Assembly (NCBI GenBank): GCA_052380005.1 | Contig: JBQTCJ010000003.1 | Strand: one strand, 5' to 3' | DNA length: 64,000 nucleotides | Source: Salinarimonas sp052380005 | Lineage (GTDB): Bacteria; Pseudomonadota; Alphaproteobacteria; Rhizobiales; Beijerinckiaceae | In this document: positions 1 to 8,395 of the stretch, in pieces | Numbering within the stretch: the stretch's first letter is position 1 | Layout of the letters: each line of letters opens with the position of its first letter | Position numbers and translations under genes: made by a program | Notes under the pieces: model-generated | Seen by the model: the letters and a program-made list of their open reading frames with translations, nothing else | Databases searched by the model: none | What the model was told of the DNA's origin: nothing

Positions 1-794
1 GCCTCGAGCGGCCCGATCCCCGCCGCGACGAGCGCCGCGCGCTCGATCGCCTCGCGTCGCGCCTGCGCCCGCGCCGCCTCGCCGTCGATGCGCTCGGCGT
101 GCGCGCGCAGCCGGTCGGGGATCTCGACGAGCATGCGGTAGTCCCGGCGCAGCTCCTCGAAGCCGATCAGGTCCGCGACCTTGCCGTCGCCCCATCGGGA
201 GAAGCCGCCGCCGCGATAGGCGCTCGTGCCGAAGCCGCGCGCCAGCAGGTAGGCGAAGAGTGGGTCGGCGTCGTAGGGCGCGCGCTTGTCCGCGCGCTCG
301 CTCTCCGCGCGCTCGGCCTTGGTGCGGGCGGCCGAGGCCTGCTCGGCGAGCGCGGCGAGCGCGGCGCTCGCCTCCGCCCAGGCGGCATCGCCGGGGATCT
401 CGTCCTCGACGCGCGCCTCGAGCGCGTCCGTCGCGGCCTCCGCCGCGTCGAGGGCGGCAACGCGGTCGTCCCGCTCGCGGGCCGTATCGCGCTCCCGCGC
501 CTCGAGCGCGGCGACCCGCGCGCGGAGTGCGTCGAGCGCGCCGCGCCGCTCCTCCAGGATCGCGAGCGCCTCGCGTTCGGCCCTGTCGAGGGCGGCGGCG
601 GCGCCGTCCTCGGCGAGCGCCTGGAGACGATGGCGGGCGAGGGCGGCGTGCGCCTGCGCCTCCCGCGCACGGGCCTGCGTCAGGTCGGCCTCCGCGGACG
701 CCGCGGCCGCGGCGAGGCGGGTCTCGTCCGCACGGGCCCTGCGCTGCGCCTCGTCGATGCGGGCGCGCACGCTGCGGGCGGTGTCGACGCTCAT
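1..794 (-). CDS. coiled-coil protein, C-terminal end beyond the window
   Basis: Open frame read leftwards from ATG at 794 to the left edge with no stop, so only the first 264 residues are visible. Residues 1-170 are almost entirely Ala/Arg/Glu/Leu heptad-like sequence, a long predicted coiled coil. From about residue 173 it turns more globular, with an aromatic, glycine-rich patch (YDADPLFAYLLARGFG, then RWGDGKVADLIGFEEL). No signal peptide or membrane segment is visible. It starts 5 bp after the stop of the DUF6384 gene, so it is the third gene of a leftward operon. I do not recognise the family. The coil and its operon partners suggest a structural or membrane-associated complex, but that is inference. 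Confidence 0.8.
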   Translation of the reverse strand, partial: MSVDTARSVRARIDEAQRRARADETRLAAAAASAEADLTQARAREAQAHAALARHRLQALAEDGAAAALDRAEREALAILEERRGALDALRARVAALEARERDTARERDDRVAALDAAEAATDALEARVEDEIPGDAAWAEASAALAALAEQASAARTKAERAESERADKRAPYDADPLFAYLLARGFGTSAYRGGGFSRWGDGKVADLIGFEELRRDYRMLVEIPDRLRAHAERIDGEAARAQARREAIERAALVAAGIGPLE

Positions 795-799
795 GGGGC

Positions 800-1735
800 T
801 CACCAATCCGTGATCCGGCCGCCCTCGACGGGCATGGCCCACTCGACATCGAGCGCCCCGCGCGGCTTCTCGCCGAGAACGTCGTCGCGGATGATGCCGT
901 CGTCCTCCTTGTCGCGCCGCACGGCCTCGAACGTGCGCTCGGGCACGCGCACGCCGAAGACCGAGACGCGCGTCGTCTCGTTCGTCTCCTCGCTCTCGAC
1001 GGGGAGTTCCAGCACGCGGCCGTCCGGGCCGATCGGCTGGACGACGAGGTAGTAGTTGCGCGCCCGCTCGTTGGCGTCGGGAATGCGGAAGACGCCGGTG
1101 GGGATCTCCTCGTCGACGACGATGCGCAGCACGTAGGAGAGAGCGAGCGCATCGCGCAGCGCCTCCAGCTCCGCCACCGTGGCCGACGCGCGCGCGGCGT
1201 CGCCGGCAGCGAGGTAGCCCTCGGCGCGCGTGCGCAGGGCGTCCGCCTGCTCCCGCGCGTCCGGCACGCGCGCCTCGGCCAGGGCGGCGGCGTGGGCCGC
1301 GGAGAGGCGCTGCGGGAGGACGCTGCCGATCAGTTCCGCCTGCGCGATCCGCGCGCGCTCGGCCTCGCCGGCGCGCCAGGCCGACCAGCCGACGCCGCCG
1401 ACCGCGATGAGCAGAACCAGCCCCGCCACCGCGGCGATCTTGCCGCGGGCGATCCACAGCCCCGCGAGCCGCCGGCCGAGCGCCGAGCCGCGACGCACGT
1501 AGGCGAAGCGCTTCTCCCGCAGCGCCGCGATTCCGGCGTGCAGCGCCTCGTCCGTCACGGCGATGCCCTGCGCGGCGTAGAGGCCGCGCAGGCGCTCCAT
1601 GAGCACGTCCTCGCGCTCGTCGCGGGAGATCTCGCGGGTGAGCGCCGCCTCCTCGTGGCGGAGCGTGTCCACCACGTCCATCGCCAGCATCAGCTCGTCG
1701 AGCCCGCCCCGCTCGGCGTCGACCCCGCCCGCCAT
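800..1735 (-). CDS. DUF6384 family single-pass membrane protein
   Basis: 311 residues. Residues 1-90 are a charged helical N-terminal domain, followed by one clear transmembrane helix at about 99-120 (GKIAAVAGLVLLIAVGG). A helical stretch runs to about 200, and a beta-rich C-terminal domain ends in GRITDW. This layout matches what I know of DUF6384, which has no assigned function. The ATG at 1735 was chosen because GGGAG lies just upstream on the minus strand; the frame stays open further upstream, but that part overlaps the preceding gene in another frame. It sits between two coiled-coil genes, 38 bp after one and 5 bp before the other, which implies co-transcription. Confidence 0.75.
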   Translation of the reverse strand: MAGGVDAERGGLDELMLAMDVVDTLRHEEAALTREISRDEREDVLMERLRGLYAAQGIAVTDEALHAGIAALREKRFAYVRRGSALGRRLAGLWIARGKIAAVAGLVLLIAVGGVGWSAWRAGEAERARIAQAELIGSVLPQRLSAAHAAALAEARVPDAREQADALRTRAEGYLAAGDAARASATVAELEALRDALALSYVLRIVVDEEIPTGVFRIPDANERARNYYLVVQPIGPDGRVLELPVESEETNETTRVSVFGVRVPERTFEAVRRDKEDDGIIRDDVLGEKPRGALDVEWAMPVEGGRITDW

Positions 1736-1773
1736 GCCTCGCTCCCGTTTCCCGCCGCGTATCCCGGCCTGCG

Positions 1774-2982
1774 TCAGGCGGGCAGCTCGAGCCCCTTGCC
1801 CTCCTCGGCGAGGCGCGCCATCCGACGCTTGCCGTCCTCGACCGCCTCGCGGATCTCCTCGGAATTCTTCGTCGCGGAGACGCGCATCTCCTCGATGATC
1901 TCGAAGGAGCGCGTCTGGAAGTTGATCACCGAATCGACGAGCGCTTTGACGGCGTCGGCGCGGATCGTCGGGCCGTAGCCGGCCTTGAGCGCCTCCTCCT
2001 GCACCTTGCCGCCGATCTCGGCCAGCACCTCGAGCGACTGCGCGGCGCCCTCCTTCATGGCGTCGAGCGTCTTCGTCGATTCGTGCAGGCCGAAGATGCC
2101 GGTGAGCGAGGCGGAGAGCGCGGTGAACACCGACTCGTTCGTGGAGAAGAACGAGATCGCCTGCTGGTAGACGCGCTCCTTGGCCGATGTCGTCTGCATC
2201 AGCCGCGCCATCACCACCTCGGACGTGTTGTAGCCGATGGTGAGGTTGTCGGAGAGGTCCTTGGCGATCTGGAAGCGGCCCTCCTCGGCGCGAAGCGCGC
2301 GCATCTTCTCGTCGCGGGCGAGCTCGAGCCGGGCGCGCTCGGCGGGGTCCGAGCCGGCGAAGGCGGCGACCGCGTCGGAGGACTGCTTCAGCGCCCCCTT
2401 GGCCTCCTCGAGCTTGCCGCCGGCGACCCGCAGCACCTCCAGCGCGGCGATCTCGGCCTGCTTGAGCGCGCCGCGGAAGTCCTGGTAGGCCTCGAGGATG
2501 ACGTGCTCGCGGTCGATGTTCGCCTTCGTGTCGCGCGCGACGTCGAGATAGGTCTCGCGGATCTCGGCGAAGCGCTGGGCGATGTCGCCGCGGGTCATCT
2601 TCATCATCATGTTGGCGAATCGCTCGCCGACCGAGACGCGCCCGTCCTCCATCTGGTCGACCAGCATCTTCGAATCGTCGCGGATCGAGTTGAAGGCGTT
2701 GGTGATGGTCTCGTAGCGCTGGGCCACCTCCATCTGCCGGACCTGCTCGCGCACGACCTCGTTGAACAGCGATTGCTGCGAGAGCGTGCGGGCGATCACC
2801 GCGACCTGCTCGGGGGCGAGGAGCTGGATGCGGTCGAGGAGCGCGACGACGGGCGCCTCGTCGCTGCGCACCTCCGGCACGAGGCCGAGCTCGCGCAGGC
2901 GGCCGATGGCGCGGTCGAGATATTGCAGCGGGCTGGGGAGGGGAGCGGAGCCGGTGGCGGCGGTCTCGGTCGTGTCGGTCAT
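1774..2982 (-). CDS. alpha-helical coiled-coil protein, first gene of the DUF6384 operon
   Basis: 402 soluble residues, almost all alpha-helical and rich in Glu, Ala, Arg and Gln, with no signal peptide or transmembrane helix. Conserved-looking segments are the central SFFSTNESVFTALSAS and the C-terminal FQTRSFEIIEEM region. Such proteins are sometimes labelled 'cell surface protein' in alphaproteobacteria, which the sequence does not support. The long antiparallel-helix look is loosely like TelA (toxic-anion resistance), but I would not assign it. Start at MTDTTE was chosen because GAGGG lies about 8 bases upstream; an in-frame ATG 14 codons earlier lacks a ribosome site. It is followed by the DUF6384 gene after 38 bp. 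Confidence 0.7.
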   Translation of the reverse strand: MTDTTETAATGSAPLPSPLQYLDRAIGRLRELGLVPEVRSDEAPVVALLDRIQLLAPEQVAVIARTLSQQSLFNEVVREQVRQMEVAQRYETITNAFNSIRDDSKMLVDQMEDGRVSVGERFANMMMKMTRGDIAQRFAEIRETYLDVARDTKANIDREHVILEAYQDFRGALKQAEIAALEVLRVAGGKLEEAKGALKQSSDAVAAFAGSDPAERARLELARDEKMRALRAEEGRFQIAKDLSDNLTIGYNTSEVVMARLMQTTSAKERVYQQAISFFSTNESVFTALSASLTGIFGLHESTKTLDAMKEGAAQSLEVLAEIGGKVQEEALKAGYGPTIRADAVKALVDSVINFQTRSFEIIEEMRVSATKNSEEIREAVEDGKRRMARLAEEGKGLELPA

Positions 2983-3091
2983 GGCGGGCCCTCGCGTCGG
3001 AGCGGTGCCAGCCGGAGAGATCATACTTTCGCGGTCTCGGAAAGTCGTCCTGTTGCGTATGACGTGCCGGGCACACACGGCGCACGCGCCG

Positions 3092-3487
3092 TCAGGACGT
3101 CTCCACCGGGCCGCCGGCTTCCTTCCAGGCCTTGAAGCCGCCCTCCACGTGGGCGACGGGCTTCAGCCCCATCTCGTCGGCCCTGGCCGCCGCGAGCGCC
3201 GAGCGCCAGCCGCCGGCGCAGAAGAAGACGAAGCGCTTATCCTGCGCGAACACCGGCTTGTGGTAGGGGCTCCGCGGGTCGATCCAGAACTCCAGCATGC
3301 CGCGCGGGCAATGCACCGCGCCTGGCATGCGGCCCTCGCGCTCGAGCTCGCGCGGATCGCGCAGGTCGACGAACACGACGTCCTCGCGGCCGGCGAGCGC
3401 CATCGCGTCCGCCACGGGCAGCGTCTCGATGCGGGCGTTCGCCTCCTCCATCAGGGCCTCGTAGCCCTTCACGATCGTCTGGGGCAT
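3092..3487 (-). CDS. rhodanese-like domain protein
   Basis: 131 residues forming a single rhodanese domain. The active-site loop is CAGGWRS with the catalytic Cys at residue 90 and Arg/Ser at 95-96, fitting the C-X4-R-[ST] pattern of active single-domain sulfurtransferases. The upstream motif DLRDPRELEREGRMPGA (about 41-57) is the typical CH2A-like strand. A cytoplasmic persulfide or sulfur-transfer role follows from the family; the acceptor is unknown. Start at MPQTIV has GGAG nine bases upstream. The gene is divergent from the DUF599 gene across a 104-bp gap, and its stop lies about 110 bp from the start of the coiled-coil operon. Confidence 0.9.
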   Translation of the reverse strand: MPQTIVKGYEALMEEANARIETLPVADAMALAGREDVVFVDLRDPRELEREGRMPGAVHCPRGMLEFWIDPRSPYHKPVFAQDKRFVFFCAGGWRSALAAARADEMGLKPVAHVEGGFKAWKEAGGPVETS

Positions 3488-3591
3488 GGTCGCGCTCCGC
3501 TCCTCGTCCGTGCTTTCGTGCGAGGGTCGCAAACCGGGCCCGCGCACGCAAGCGCGAGCCCTCGGATGCCATCCGGCAGGAACGGGGGACC

Positions 3592-4290
3592 ATGACCGCC
3601 TCTCTCGGCTTCTCGAACCTGGATCTCGTCGCGCTCGCCTTCTTCGCGGCGGCGTGGGGTGGCTATCATCTCGCGGTCGAGCGGCTCGGGCCGGCGCGGC
3701 GCTCGCTCAACACGCGCATGGCCGCGCACCGGCGCGCCTGGATGCGCGAGCTGCTCGGGCGGGAGAACCGCATCGTCGATTCGACCATCATGGCTTCGCT
3801 CCAATCGGGTGCGGCCTTCTTCGCCTCGACGGCGCTGCTCGCGGTCGGCGCCGTCCTGGCGCTGATCCAGGCGACCGAGACCGCGCTCGCGCTGTTCGCC
3901 GATCTGCCCTTCGGCGTCGCCACGACGCGGCTCGCCTTCGAGGCGAAGGTGTTCGGGCTCGGCGTGATCTTCGTCTACGCCTTCTTCAAGTTCGCCTGGT
4001 CCTACCGGCTGTTCAACTACGCCGCGATCCTGGTCGGCGCGATCCCGCAGGACGGCGGTGCGCCGGAGGCGGCGGTGGCGGCGGAGCGGGCGGCGCGGAT
4101 GACGATCGTCGCCGGCGGCCACTTCAATCGGGGGCAGCGGGCGTTCTTCTTCGCGCTCGGCTACCTCGGCTGGTTCGTCGGGCCATGGGTGCTGATCGCG
4201 GCGACGGCCGCGGTCCTCGTCGTGATGGCGCAACGGCAGTTCCGGTCCGACGCGCTCGCCGCCCTGGATGTCCCGACCGATCGCGCGTAA
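3592..4290 (+). CDS. DUF599 family membrane protein
   Basis: 232 residues with four probable transmembrane helices: about 10-26, 66-92, 115-140 and 183-212. The conserved segment between helices (RRAWMRELLGRENRIVDSTI) and the FFKFAWSYRLFNY motif mark DUF599, a widespread proteobacterial inner-membrane family of unknown function. The short soluble loop after helix 3 carries a basic GGHFNRGQR element. It ends 10 bp before the DUF3253 gene, so the two are probably co-transcribed. Function cannot be inferred from the neighbours. Confidence 0.85.
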   Translation: MTASLGFSNLDLVALAFFAAAWGGYHLAVERLGPARRSLNTRMAAHRRAWMRELLGRENRIVDSTIMASLQSGAAFFASTALLAVGAVLALIQATETALALFADLPFGVATTRLAFEAKVFGLGVIFVYAFFKFAWSYRLFNYAAILVGAIPQDGGAPEAAVAAERAARMTIVAGGHFNRGQRAFFFALGYLGWFVGPWVLIAATAAVLVVMAQRQFRSDALAALDVPTDRA

Positions 4291-4300
4291 GGGTGGGCGC

Positions 4301-4573
4301 ATGACGAACCCCGCTCCCGACGACGTCTCCCGCACCCTCCTAGACCTCGTCGCGCAGCGAGGGCCGGGGAAGACGATCTGCCCCTCCGAGGTCGCCCGCG
4401 CGCTCGGCGGGCCGCATCCCGAGGGCTGGGGCCCCCTGATGCAGCCGGTCCGCCGTGCGGCGGTCGCGCTCGCCAAGGAGGGGCGTGTCGCCATCCTGCG
4501 CAAGGGCCGGCCGGTCGACCCGGACGACTTCAAGGGCGTCTACCGGATCGGGCTGCCGCCGGAGGCGGAGTAG
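4301..4573 (+). CDS. DUF3253 family small protein
   Basis: 90 residues. The fold looks like a winged helix: helices at about 6-18 and 25-32, then MQPVRRAAVALAKEGRVAILRKGRPVDPDDFKGVYRIG, where the last part resembles a beta-hairpin wing. This matches DUF3253, often annotated as S-adenosylmethionine-tRNA ribosyltransferase-isomerase-associated or hypothetical; no biochemical role is established that I know of. Start at MTNPAP was chosen because a purine-rich GGGTGGG lies just upstream; an in-frame ATG at 4268 would overlap the DUF599 gene by 23 bp and cannot be excluded. Confidence 0.75.
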   Translation: MTNPAPDDVSRTLLDLVAQRGPGKTICPSEVARALGGPHPEGWGPLMQPVRRAAVALAKEGRVAILRKGRPVDPDDFKGVYRIGLPPEAE

Positions 4574-4608
4574 GGGCCTTGACGCGATGCGGCCGCCGAC
4601 GCAATCGC

Positions 4609-4636
4609 TTGTCATGTCCCTGATCCTCTATAAGAT
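4609..4636 (+). promoter_or_regulatory. sigma70-like promoter for the GntR gene
   Basis: TTGTCA (4609-4614), 16 bp, then TAAGAT (4631-4636) in a locally AT-rich patch of otherwise very GC-rich DNA. It lies 40 bp upstream of the GntR start. The -35 matches consensus at five of six positions. Autoregulation by the GntR protein is plausible but no clear operator palindrome is visible. Confidence 0.5.
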
Positions 4637-4675
4637 AGACGACGAAGGACCAGCCGACGGAAGGATGCGGACGCG

Positions 4676-5410
4676 ATGATCGAGCGCGAGGCGGCGCAGG
4701 ACGCGCTGGGCTATCGCCCACTCTACCGCCGGGTCCGCGACGTTCTCGTCAAGCGCATCGGGGACGGCGTCTGGCAGGCGGGCGCCGCGATCCCGAGCGA
4801 GCCCGAGCTCGCCGCCGATCTCGGCGTCTCGCAGGGCACCGTGCGCAAGGCGCTCGACGCCATGGCGGCGGAGCGGCTCGTCGTGCGCCGGCAGGGCCGG
4901 GGGACCTACGTCGCGCGCCACGACGACGCGCGCATCCTGTTCCAGTTCTTCAAGCTCGTGCCGGACGACGGGCCGGCCCGCTTCCCCACGAGCCGCTTCC
5001 TGTCCGTCGGGACCGGTCGCGCCGACGCGGCCGAGGCGACGCGGCTCGCCCTGGCGCGCGGGACGCGGGTCGTGCGGCTCGAGCGCGTGCGCGCGCTCGA
5101 CGGGCGCGAATGCGTCCACGAGCGCATCGTGGTGGAGAAGGCGCGCTTCCCGGATCTCGACAAGCGCGACCTGCCCAACAATCTCTACGAGATGTACGCC
5201 AACCTCTACGGCGTCTCCGTCGGCCGAGCGGTCGAGCGCCTCAAGGCGATCGAGGCACCGGCGCGCATCGCCGAGGCCCTCGGAGTCTCCCCCGGCGCCC
5301 CGCTCCTCCAGGTCGACCGCATCGCCACCGCCATCGACGGCGCGCCGGTGGAATGGCGGCTCTCCCTGTGCCGGACCGAGCGGGTGCACTACGCGTCGGA
5401 CTTGCGGTGA
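4676..5410 (+). CDS. GntR family regulator, HutC/UTRA subfamily
   Basis: 244 residues. Residues 12-80 form the winged-helix domain with the GntR signature (IPSEPELAADLGVSQGTVRKALD, split here as IPSEPELAADLGVS then QGTVRKALD). Residues about 95-240 form a UTRA effector domain, including the NNLYEMYANLYGV segment and the closing VEWRLSLCRTERVHY element typical of HutC-like proteins. These regulators bind small molecules and usually repress nearby catabolic or uptake genes. Here the gene stands alone between DUF3253 and a convergent autotransporter gene, so the target and ligand are not evident. The start is an ATG directly after a promoter-like AT-rich stretch. Confidence 0.9.
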   Translation: MIEREAAQDALGYRPLYRRVRDVLVKRIGDGVWQAGAAIPSEPELAADLGVSQGTVRKALDAMAAERLVVRRQGRGTYVARHDDARILFQFFKLVPDDGPARFPTSRFLSVGTGRADAAEATRLALARGTRVVRLERVRALDGRECVHERIVVEKARFPDLDKRDLPNNLYEMYANLYGVSVGRAVERLKAIEAPARIAEALGVSPGAPLLQVDRIATAIDGAPVEWRLSLCRTERVHYASDLR

Positions 5411-5431
5411 GCGCGGGTCCGAGCCGCGGGC

Positions 5432-5446
5432 GCGGGAGGGTCCCGC
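5432..5446. terminator. hairpin between convergent GntR and autotransporter genes
   Basis: Perfect 6-bp stem GCGGGA/TCCCGC with a 3-base loop, located between two convergent stops. There is no T-tract on either side, so it may be a weak or factor-assisted terminator, usable from both strands. Confidence 0.35.
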
Positions 5447-5450
5447 CGCC

Positions 5451-7505
5451 TCAGAACCGCAGCCCGACGCCCGCCGTCACCGTATGGCTCCGCGCCGTCT
5501 CGTCGAACGACCCGGTATAGGCGACCTCGCCGGTGAGCCGGGCGTCCGTCGCCTCGATCCGCAGGCGGGCGCCCACCTCCAGCGCGTCGCGGCCGACGCC
5601 GTTCGCGCGCGCCACGATGCGGGTGCCGAGCAGGTCGACCGCGGTCGCCGGTGCCAGGTCGCCGGAGCGGCGGGCGTAGGCGAGGTCGAGCTCGGGTGCG
5701 AGCCGCAGCGTCTGCGACAGCGCCAGCGGCGCGAAAGCCACCCGCAGGCCGGGGCCGAAGGCGGCGCGGGCGTGCTCCTGCGCCGGCAGGGTGAGCGACA
5801 GGATGCCCGCACCGGTCTCGGTGGCGGCGTCCGTGCGCTGCCAGGAGCCCGAGGCGTGCAGGTAGGGCGAGAGCGCGCCGAAGGCAGCCTCGAAGCGCGC
5901 CCCGAAGCGCAGCCGCGCGTCGAGCGCCGTGCCGGACACGTCCGTGCGCCCGACGAAGGCGCGCGTCGTGCCGAGCCCCGGGATGCTGCGGCGGGTGAGC
6001 GTGTCCTCGAAGCCGGCGACCTGCCCGATCACGTCGGCGAAGAAGGCGCCGCGGCCGAGCGTGGCGTAGGCGAAGAGGTGGCGCGCGTCGCCCTCGGCGG
6101 CGTCGCCGCCGGTCGCGAAGTCGGTCTCGCTGCGGGTCGCGCCGACGCCGACGCCGAGCCGCAGGCCCGCGCTCGGCGCGAGCTCGACGCCGGCGAGCAC
6201 GCCGGAGAGGTCCGTGGTCGAGCCCGGCCCGCGCGGCCCGCCGTCGAGCCGTGCCTGGCCCCAGAGCCCGCGCACCCAGACCGACCCGTCCACCGTGCCG
6301 TCGGTCGCGAGGCCCACCGTTCCGGTGGCGGCGCCGAGATTGGCGTAGGCCACGACCGGCCCGCCGGAGGCGCTCTGCGCGGGGAGGGGCGCGCCGACGG
6401 CGCCCGCGCCGATCTGGTTGCCGATCGCCGCCGTGACCTGCGAGACGCTGCCGAAGCGGTGCGTCGCCATCGCCGCGAACGAGCCGCCCGCGCGGGTGTC
6501 GCGAGTGGCGGCGAGGTTCGAGAGGCTGAGCAGGCCCCAGCCGTAGACCGGGTCGACGCCCGGCGCGCCGAGGTCGTTGGCCGTCTGCAGCAGGAGCTGG
6601 GCGAGATCCTGCGCGCCGGCGGCCGGGAACATCTCCTTGGCGACGGCGAGCGCGCCCGAGACGTGCGGCGCGGCCATCGAGGTGCCGGACAGGCGCTTGT
6701 AGGTGCTGCCGGGGACGGTCGAGTAGATGCCGTCCCGGTCCTGGTCGTCGCCGCCGCCGGGGGCGGCGAGGCAGTAGTCCATCGCGACGCCGCAGCGGTT
6801 GGCGTATCGCGTGATGATTCCGTCGCGACCGACCGAGGTCACCGCGAGCCAGCCGCGCTGGAGCTCGGGGAAGAGGTAGGGCAGGCCGGTGAGGATGCCC
6901 GGCTGGTCGAAGCTGTCGTTGCCCGTGGCCCAGACCTGCACGGCGCCGCCGGCGACGAGGTCGCGATAGGCCTGGAGCAGCCCGGGAAACTCGCCCGCGA
7001 AATCGGCGCGCGCGACCTCGGGCGTGCGCACCGAGACGCCCCAGGAATTGTTGATGATGCGCGCGCCGTTGCCGTAGGCGGCGCGATATCCCGCCGGCAG
7101 GAGCCGCTCCATGTCGGCGAAGCTGATGCTCCCGCCCTGGAGGATGAGCACCGGAAGGAGGCGCGCGCCGGGCGCCACGCCCATCATCTCGCGCCCGTCC
7201 CGCGCGGCGCCGATGATGCCCGCCACGTGCGTGCCGTGCTCGTCCGAATCACTGGTGACCGGGCCGCCCGTGTACATGTCGAACGAGGGACCGATGCGGC
7301 CGATGAACTCGGGATGATCGAGCTGGAGCCCGGTATCCATGATGGCGACCGGGACGTTCGCCCCGGTGAAGCCGAGGGATAGCGGCACCTGTGCGCCGAT
7401 CATGGAGAGGCCGTACTGGGCCTGGAATTCCGGCGTCTGGGCGATCGCCGACGAGGACACGGCCAGCGCCACGAAGGACACCAGCGACGCAACGCGAACC
7501 GACAT
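5451..7505 (-). CDS. autotransporter subtilisin-like serine protease
   Basis: 684 residues. A signal peptide (about 1-22, ending SSAIAQ) is followed by a peptidase S8 domain at about 35-345 with a complete catalytic set: Asp57 in IMDTG, His90 in EHGTHVAG, oxyanion Asn196 in TGND and Ser276 in SGTSMAAPH. Residues about 400-684 form an autotransporter beta-barrel with alternating hydrophobic strands, ending in GLRF, the terminal Phe recognised by the BAM complex. The family exports the protease to the cell surface (type V secretion). TamA and TamB, which help insert autotransporters, are encoded at 24949-31526. Start at MSVRVASL was chosen for the signal peptide; the ribosome site is poor and an upstream start at 7565 is less likely. 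Confidence 0.9.
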   Translation of the reverse strand: MSVRVASLVSFVALAVSSSAIAQTPEFQAQYGLSMIGAQVPLSLGFTGANVPVAIMDTGLQLDHPEFIGRIGPSFDMYTGGPVTSDSDEHGTHVAGIIGAARDGREMMGVAPGARLLPVLILQGGSISFADMERLLPAGYRAAYGNGARIINNSWGVSVRTPEVARADFAGEFPGLLQAYRDLVAGGAVQVWATGNDSFDQPGILTGLPYLFPELQRGWLAVTSVGRDGIITRYANRCGVAMDYCLAAPGGGDDQDRDGIYSTVPGSTYKRLSGTSMAAPHVSGALAVAKEMFPAAGAQDLAQLLLQTANDLGAPGVDPVYGWGLLSLSNLAATRDTRAGGSFAAMATHRFGSVSQVTAAIGNQIGAGAVGAPLPAQSASGGPVVAYANLGAATGTVGLATDGTVDGSVWVRGLWGQARLDGGPRGPGSTTDLSGVLAGVELAPSAGLRLGVGVGATRSETDFATGGDAAEGDARHLFAYATLGRGAFFADVIGQVAGFEDTLTRRSIPGLGTTRAFVGRTDVSGTALDARLRFGARFEAAFGALSPYLHASGSWQRTDAATETGAGILSLTLPAQEHARAAFGPGLRVAFAPLALSQTLRLAPELDLAYARRSGDLAPATAVDLLGTRIVARANGVGRDALEVGARLRIEATDARLTGEVAYTGSFDETARSHTVTAGVGLRF

Positions 7506-7616
7506 GATGAACCGTTCCGAAGTCTTTGGGACGTCGTTCGTAAGCGCACGACGCAAGAGCGGCAACGTGCCGTGTGCGGGCGCGCGTCGGAATCGCGGAT
7601 GGGCAAGAATCGCACG

Positions 7617-7652
7617 CGCGCACGGCGCGACCTCTCGGCCGCGCCGTGCGCG
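7617..7652 (-). terminator. strong hairpin after ldtR
   Basis: A perfect 13-bp stem (7617-7629 with 7640-7652) closes a 10-base loop. It lies 28 bp past the stop of the leftward ldtR gene and about 110 bp before the autotransporter start. No U-tract follows on the minus strand. Position and strength suggest termination or 3'-end stabilisation of the ldtR transcript. Confidence 0.5.
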
Positions 7653-7679
7653 TTCGCGTCCGGCCCCGTCGCCTTCGGA

Positions 7680-8195
7680 TCAGAGGCGGTAGCGGATCTG
7701 GTCCGTCCAGAAGCGCTCGAGCCGCGTCAGCGCCGTGTTGAGGCGGCCGAAGTCCTCGTCCGAGATGCCGCCGATCGGCTCGATCGTGCGCGAGTGCTTC
7801 TCGTAGAGGGCGTGCACGATGTCGTGCACCTCCTTGCCGCTCTCGGTGAGGGAGATGCGCACCGCGCGGCGGTCGACGCGCGAGCGGGCGTGGTGGAGAT
7901 AGCCCATCTCGACGAGCTTCTTGACGTTGTAGGAGACGTTCGAGCCGAGATAGTAGCCGCGGGTGCGCAGCTCGCTCGCCGTCAGCTCCTTGTCGCCGAT
8001 GTTGTAGAGCAGAAGGGCCTGGACCGAGTTGACGTCGTCGCGGCCGCGCCGCTCGAACTCGTCCTTGATCACGTCGAGCAGCCGCCGGTGCAGGCGCTCA
8101 ACGAGGTGCAGGGCCTCGAGGTAGGCGGGCTTCACGGGGCCGGGCGTCTCCTCGCGGGACACGGGCTCGACGATGGACTTCGCCAGAGTGTTCAT
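7680..8195 (-). CDS. ldtR: MarR family winged-helix regulator, LdtR type
   Basis: 171 residues. The winged-helix core at about 50-130 contains ALLLYNIGDKELTASELRTR and YYLGSNVSYNVKKL, then the wing SRVDRRAVRISLT. These segments match the LdtR group of Hyphomicrobiales, where the regulator controls an L,D-transpeptidase and cell-wall/stress genes; the group has been studied in Liberibacter. No L,D-transpeptidase gene lies in this window. Two consecutive ATGs (8198, 8195) and a GTG at 8207 are possible starts. I chose 8195 because GAGG then sits six bases upstream. The gene is preceded by an unusually AT-rich leader and followed by a strong hairpin. Confidence 0.85.
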   Translation of the reverse strand: MNTLAKSIVEPVSREETPGPVKPAYLEALHLVERLHRRLLDVIKDEFERRGRDDVNSVQALLLYNIGDKELTASELRTRGYYLGSNVSYNVKKLVEMGYLHHARSRVDRRAVRISLTESGKEVHDIVHALYEKHSRTIEPIGGISDEDFGRLNTALTRLERFWTDQIRYRL

Positions 8196-8271
8196 CATGC
8201 GCCTCACTGTTCTTGTGTAGTGGCCGGGTTCCCGGCTCGTTCATGAGGCGAAACTAGGTTGCTCCGATAAA

Positions 8272-8298
8272 AACGAGTTTAAACGACACGATGAACGA
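8272..8298 (-). promoter_or_regulatory. possible operator upstream of ldtR
   Basis: Inside an AT-rich island 80-100 bp upstream of ldtR, the pentamer AACGA occurs three times, at 8272, 8282 and 8294, spaced 10 and 12 bp. The perfect palindrome GTTTAAAC lies at 8277-8284. Near-helical spacing suggests a protein-binding site, possibly for LdtR itself. This is inference. Confidence 0.4.
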
Positions 8299-8367
8299 CA
8301 AGTTTCCACGATTCGGCGATTCCCGGAAAGATACGCCGATATTCATCGTCAAAGGCTCTAGGCCTTG

Positions 8368-8388
8368 TGAGATCTAGGCGAGATCTCA
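8368..8388 (-). terminator. hairpin just after the DUF6163 gene
   Basis: Eight-bp perfect stem TGAGATCT/AGATCTCA with loop AGGCG. It begins 7 bp after the stop of the leftward DUF6163 gene. A second, 5-bp stem (AAGGC/GCCTT) lies at 8352-8366. There is no U-tract, but position and symmetry fit a transcript end for the HIBCH-DUF6163 pair. Confidence 0.5.
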
Positions 8389-8395
8389 TTAACCC

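Noticed and set aside
1774..2982. Tellurite-resistance TelA assignment
   Set aside because: Only general coiled-coil similarity; no specific TelA motif I could confirm.
3592..4573. DUF599/DUF3253 as a toxin-antitoxin pair
   Set aside because: The first is a four-helix membrane protein of normal length and the second a winged-helix-like protein; nothing beyond adjacency supports it.
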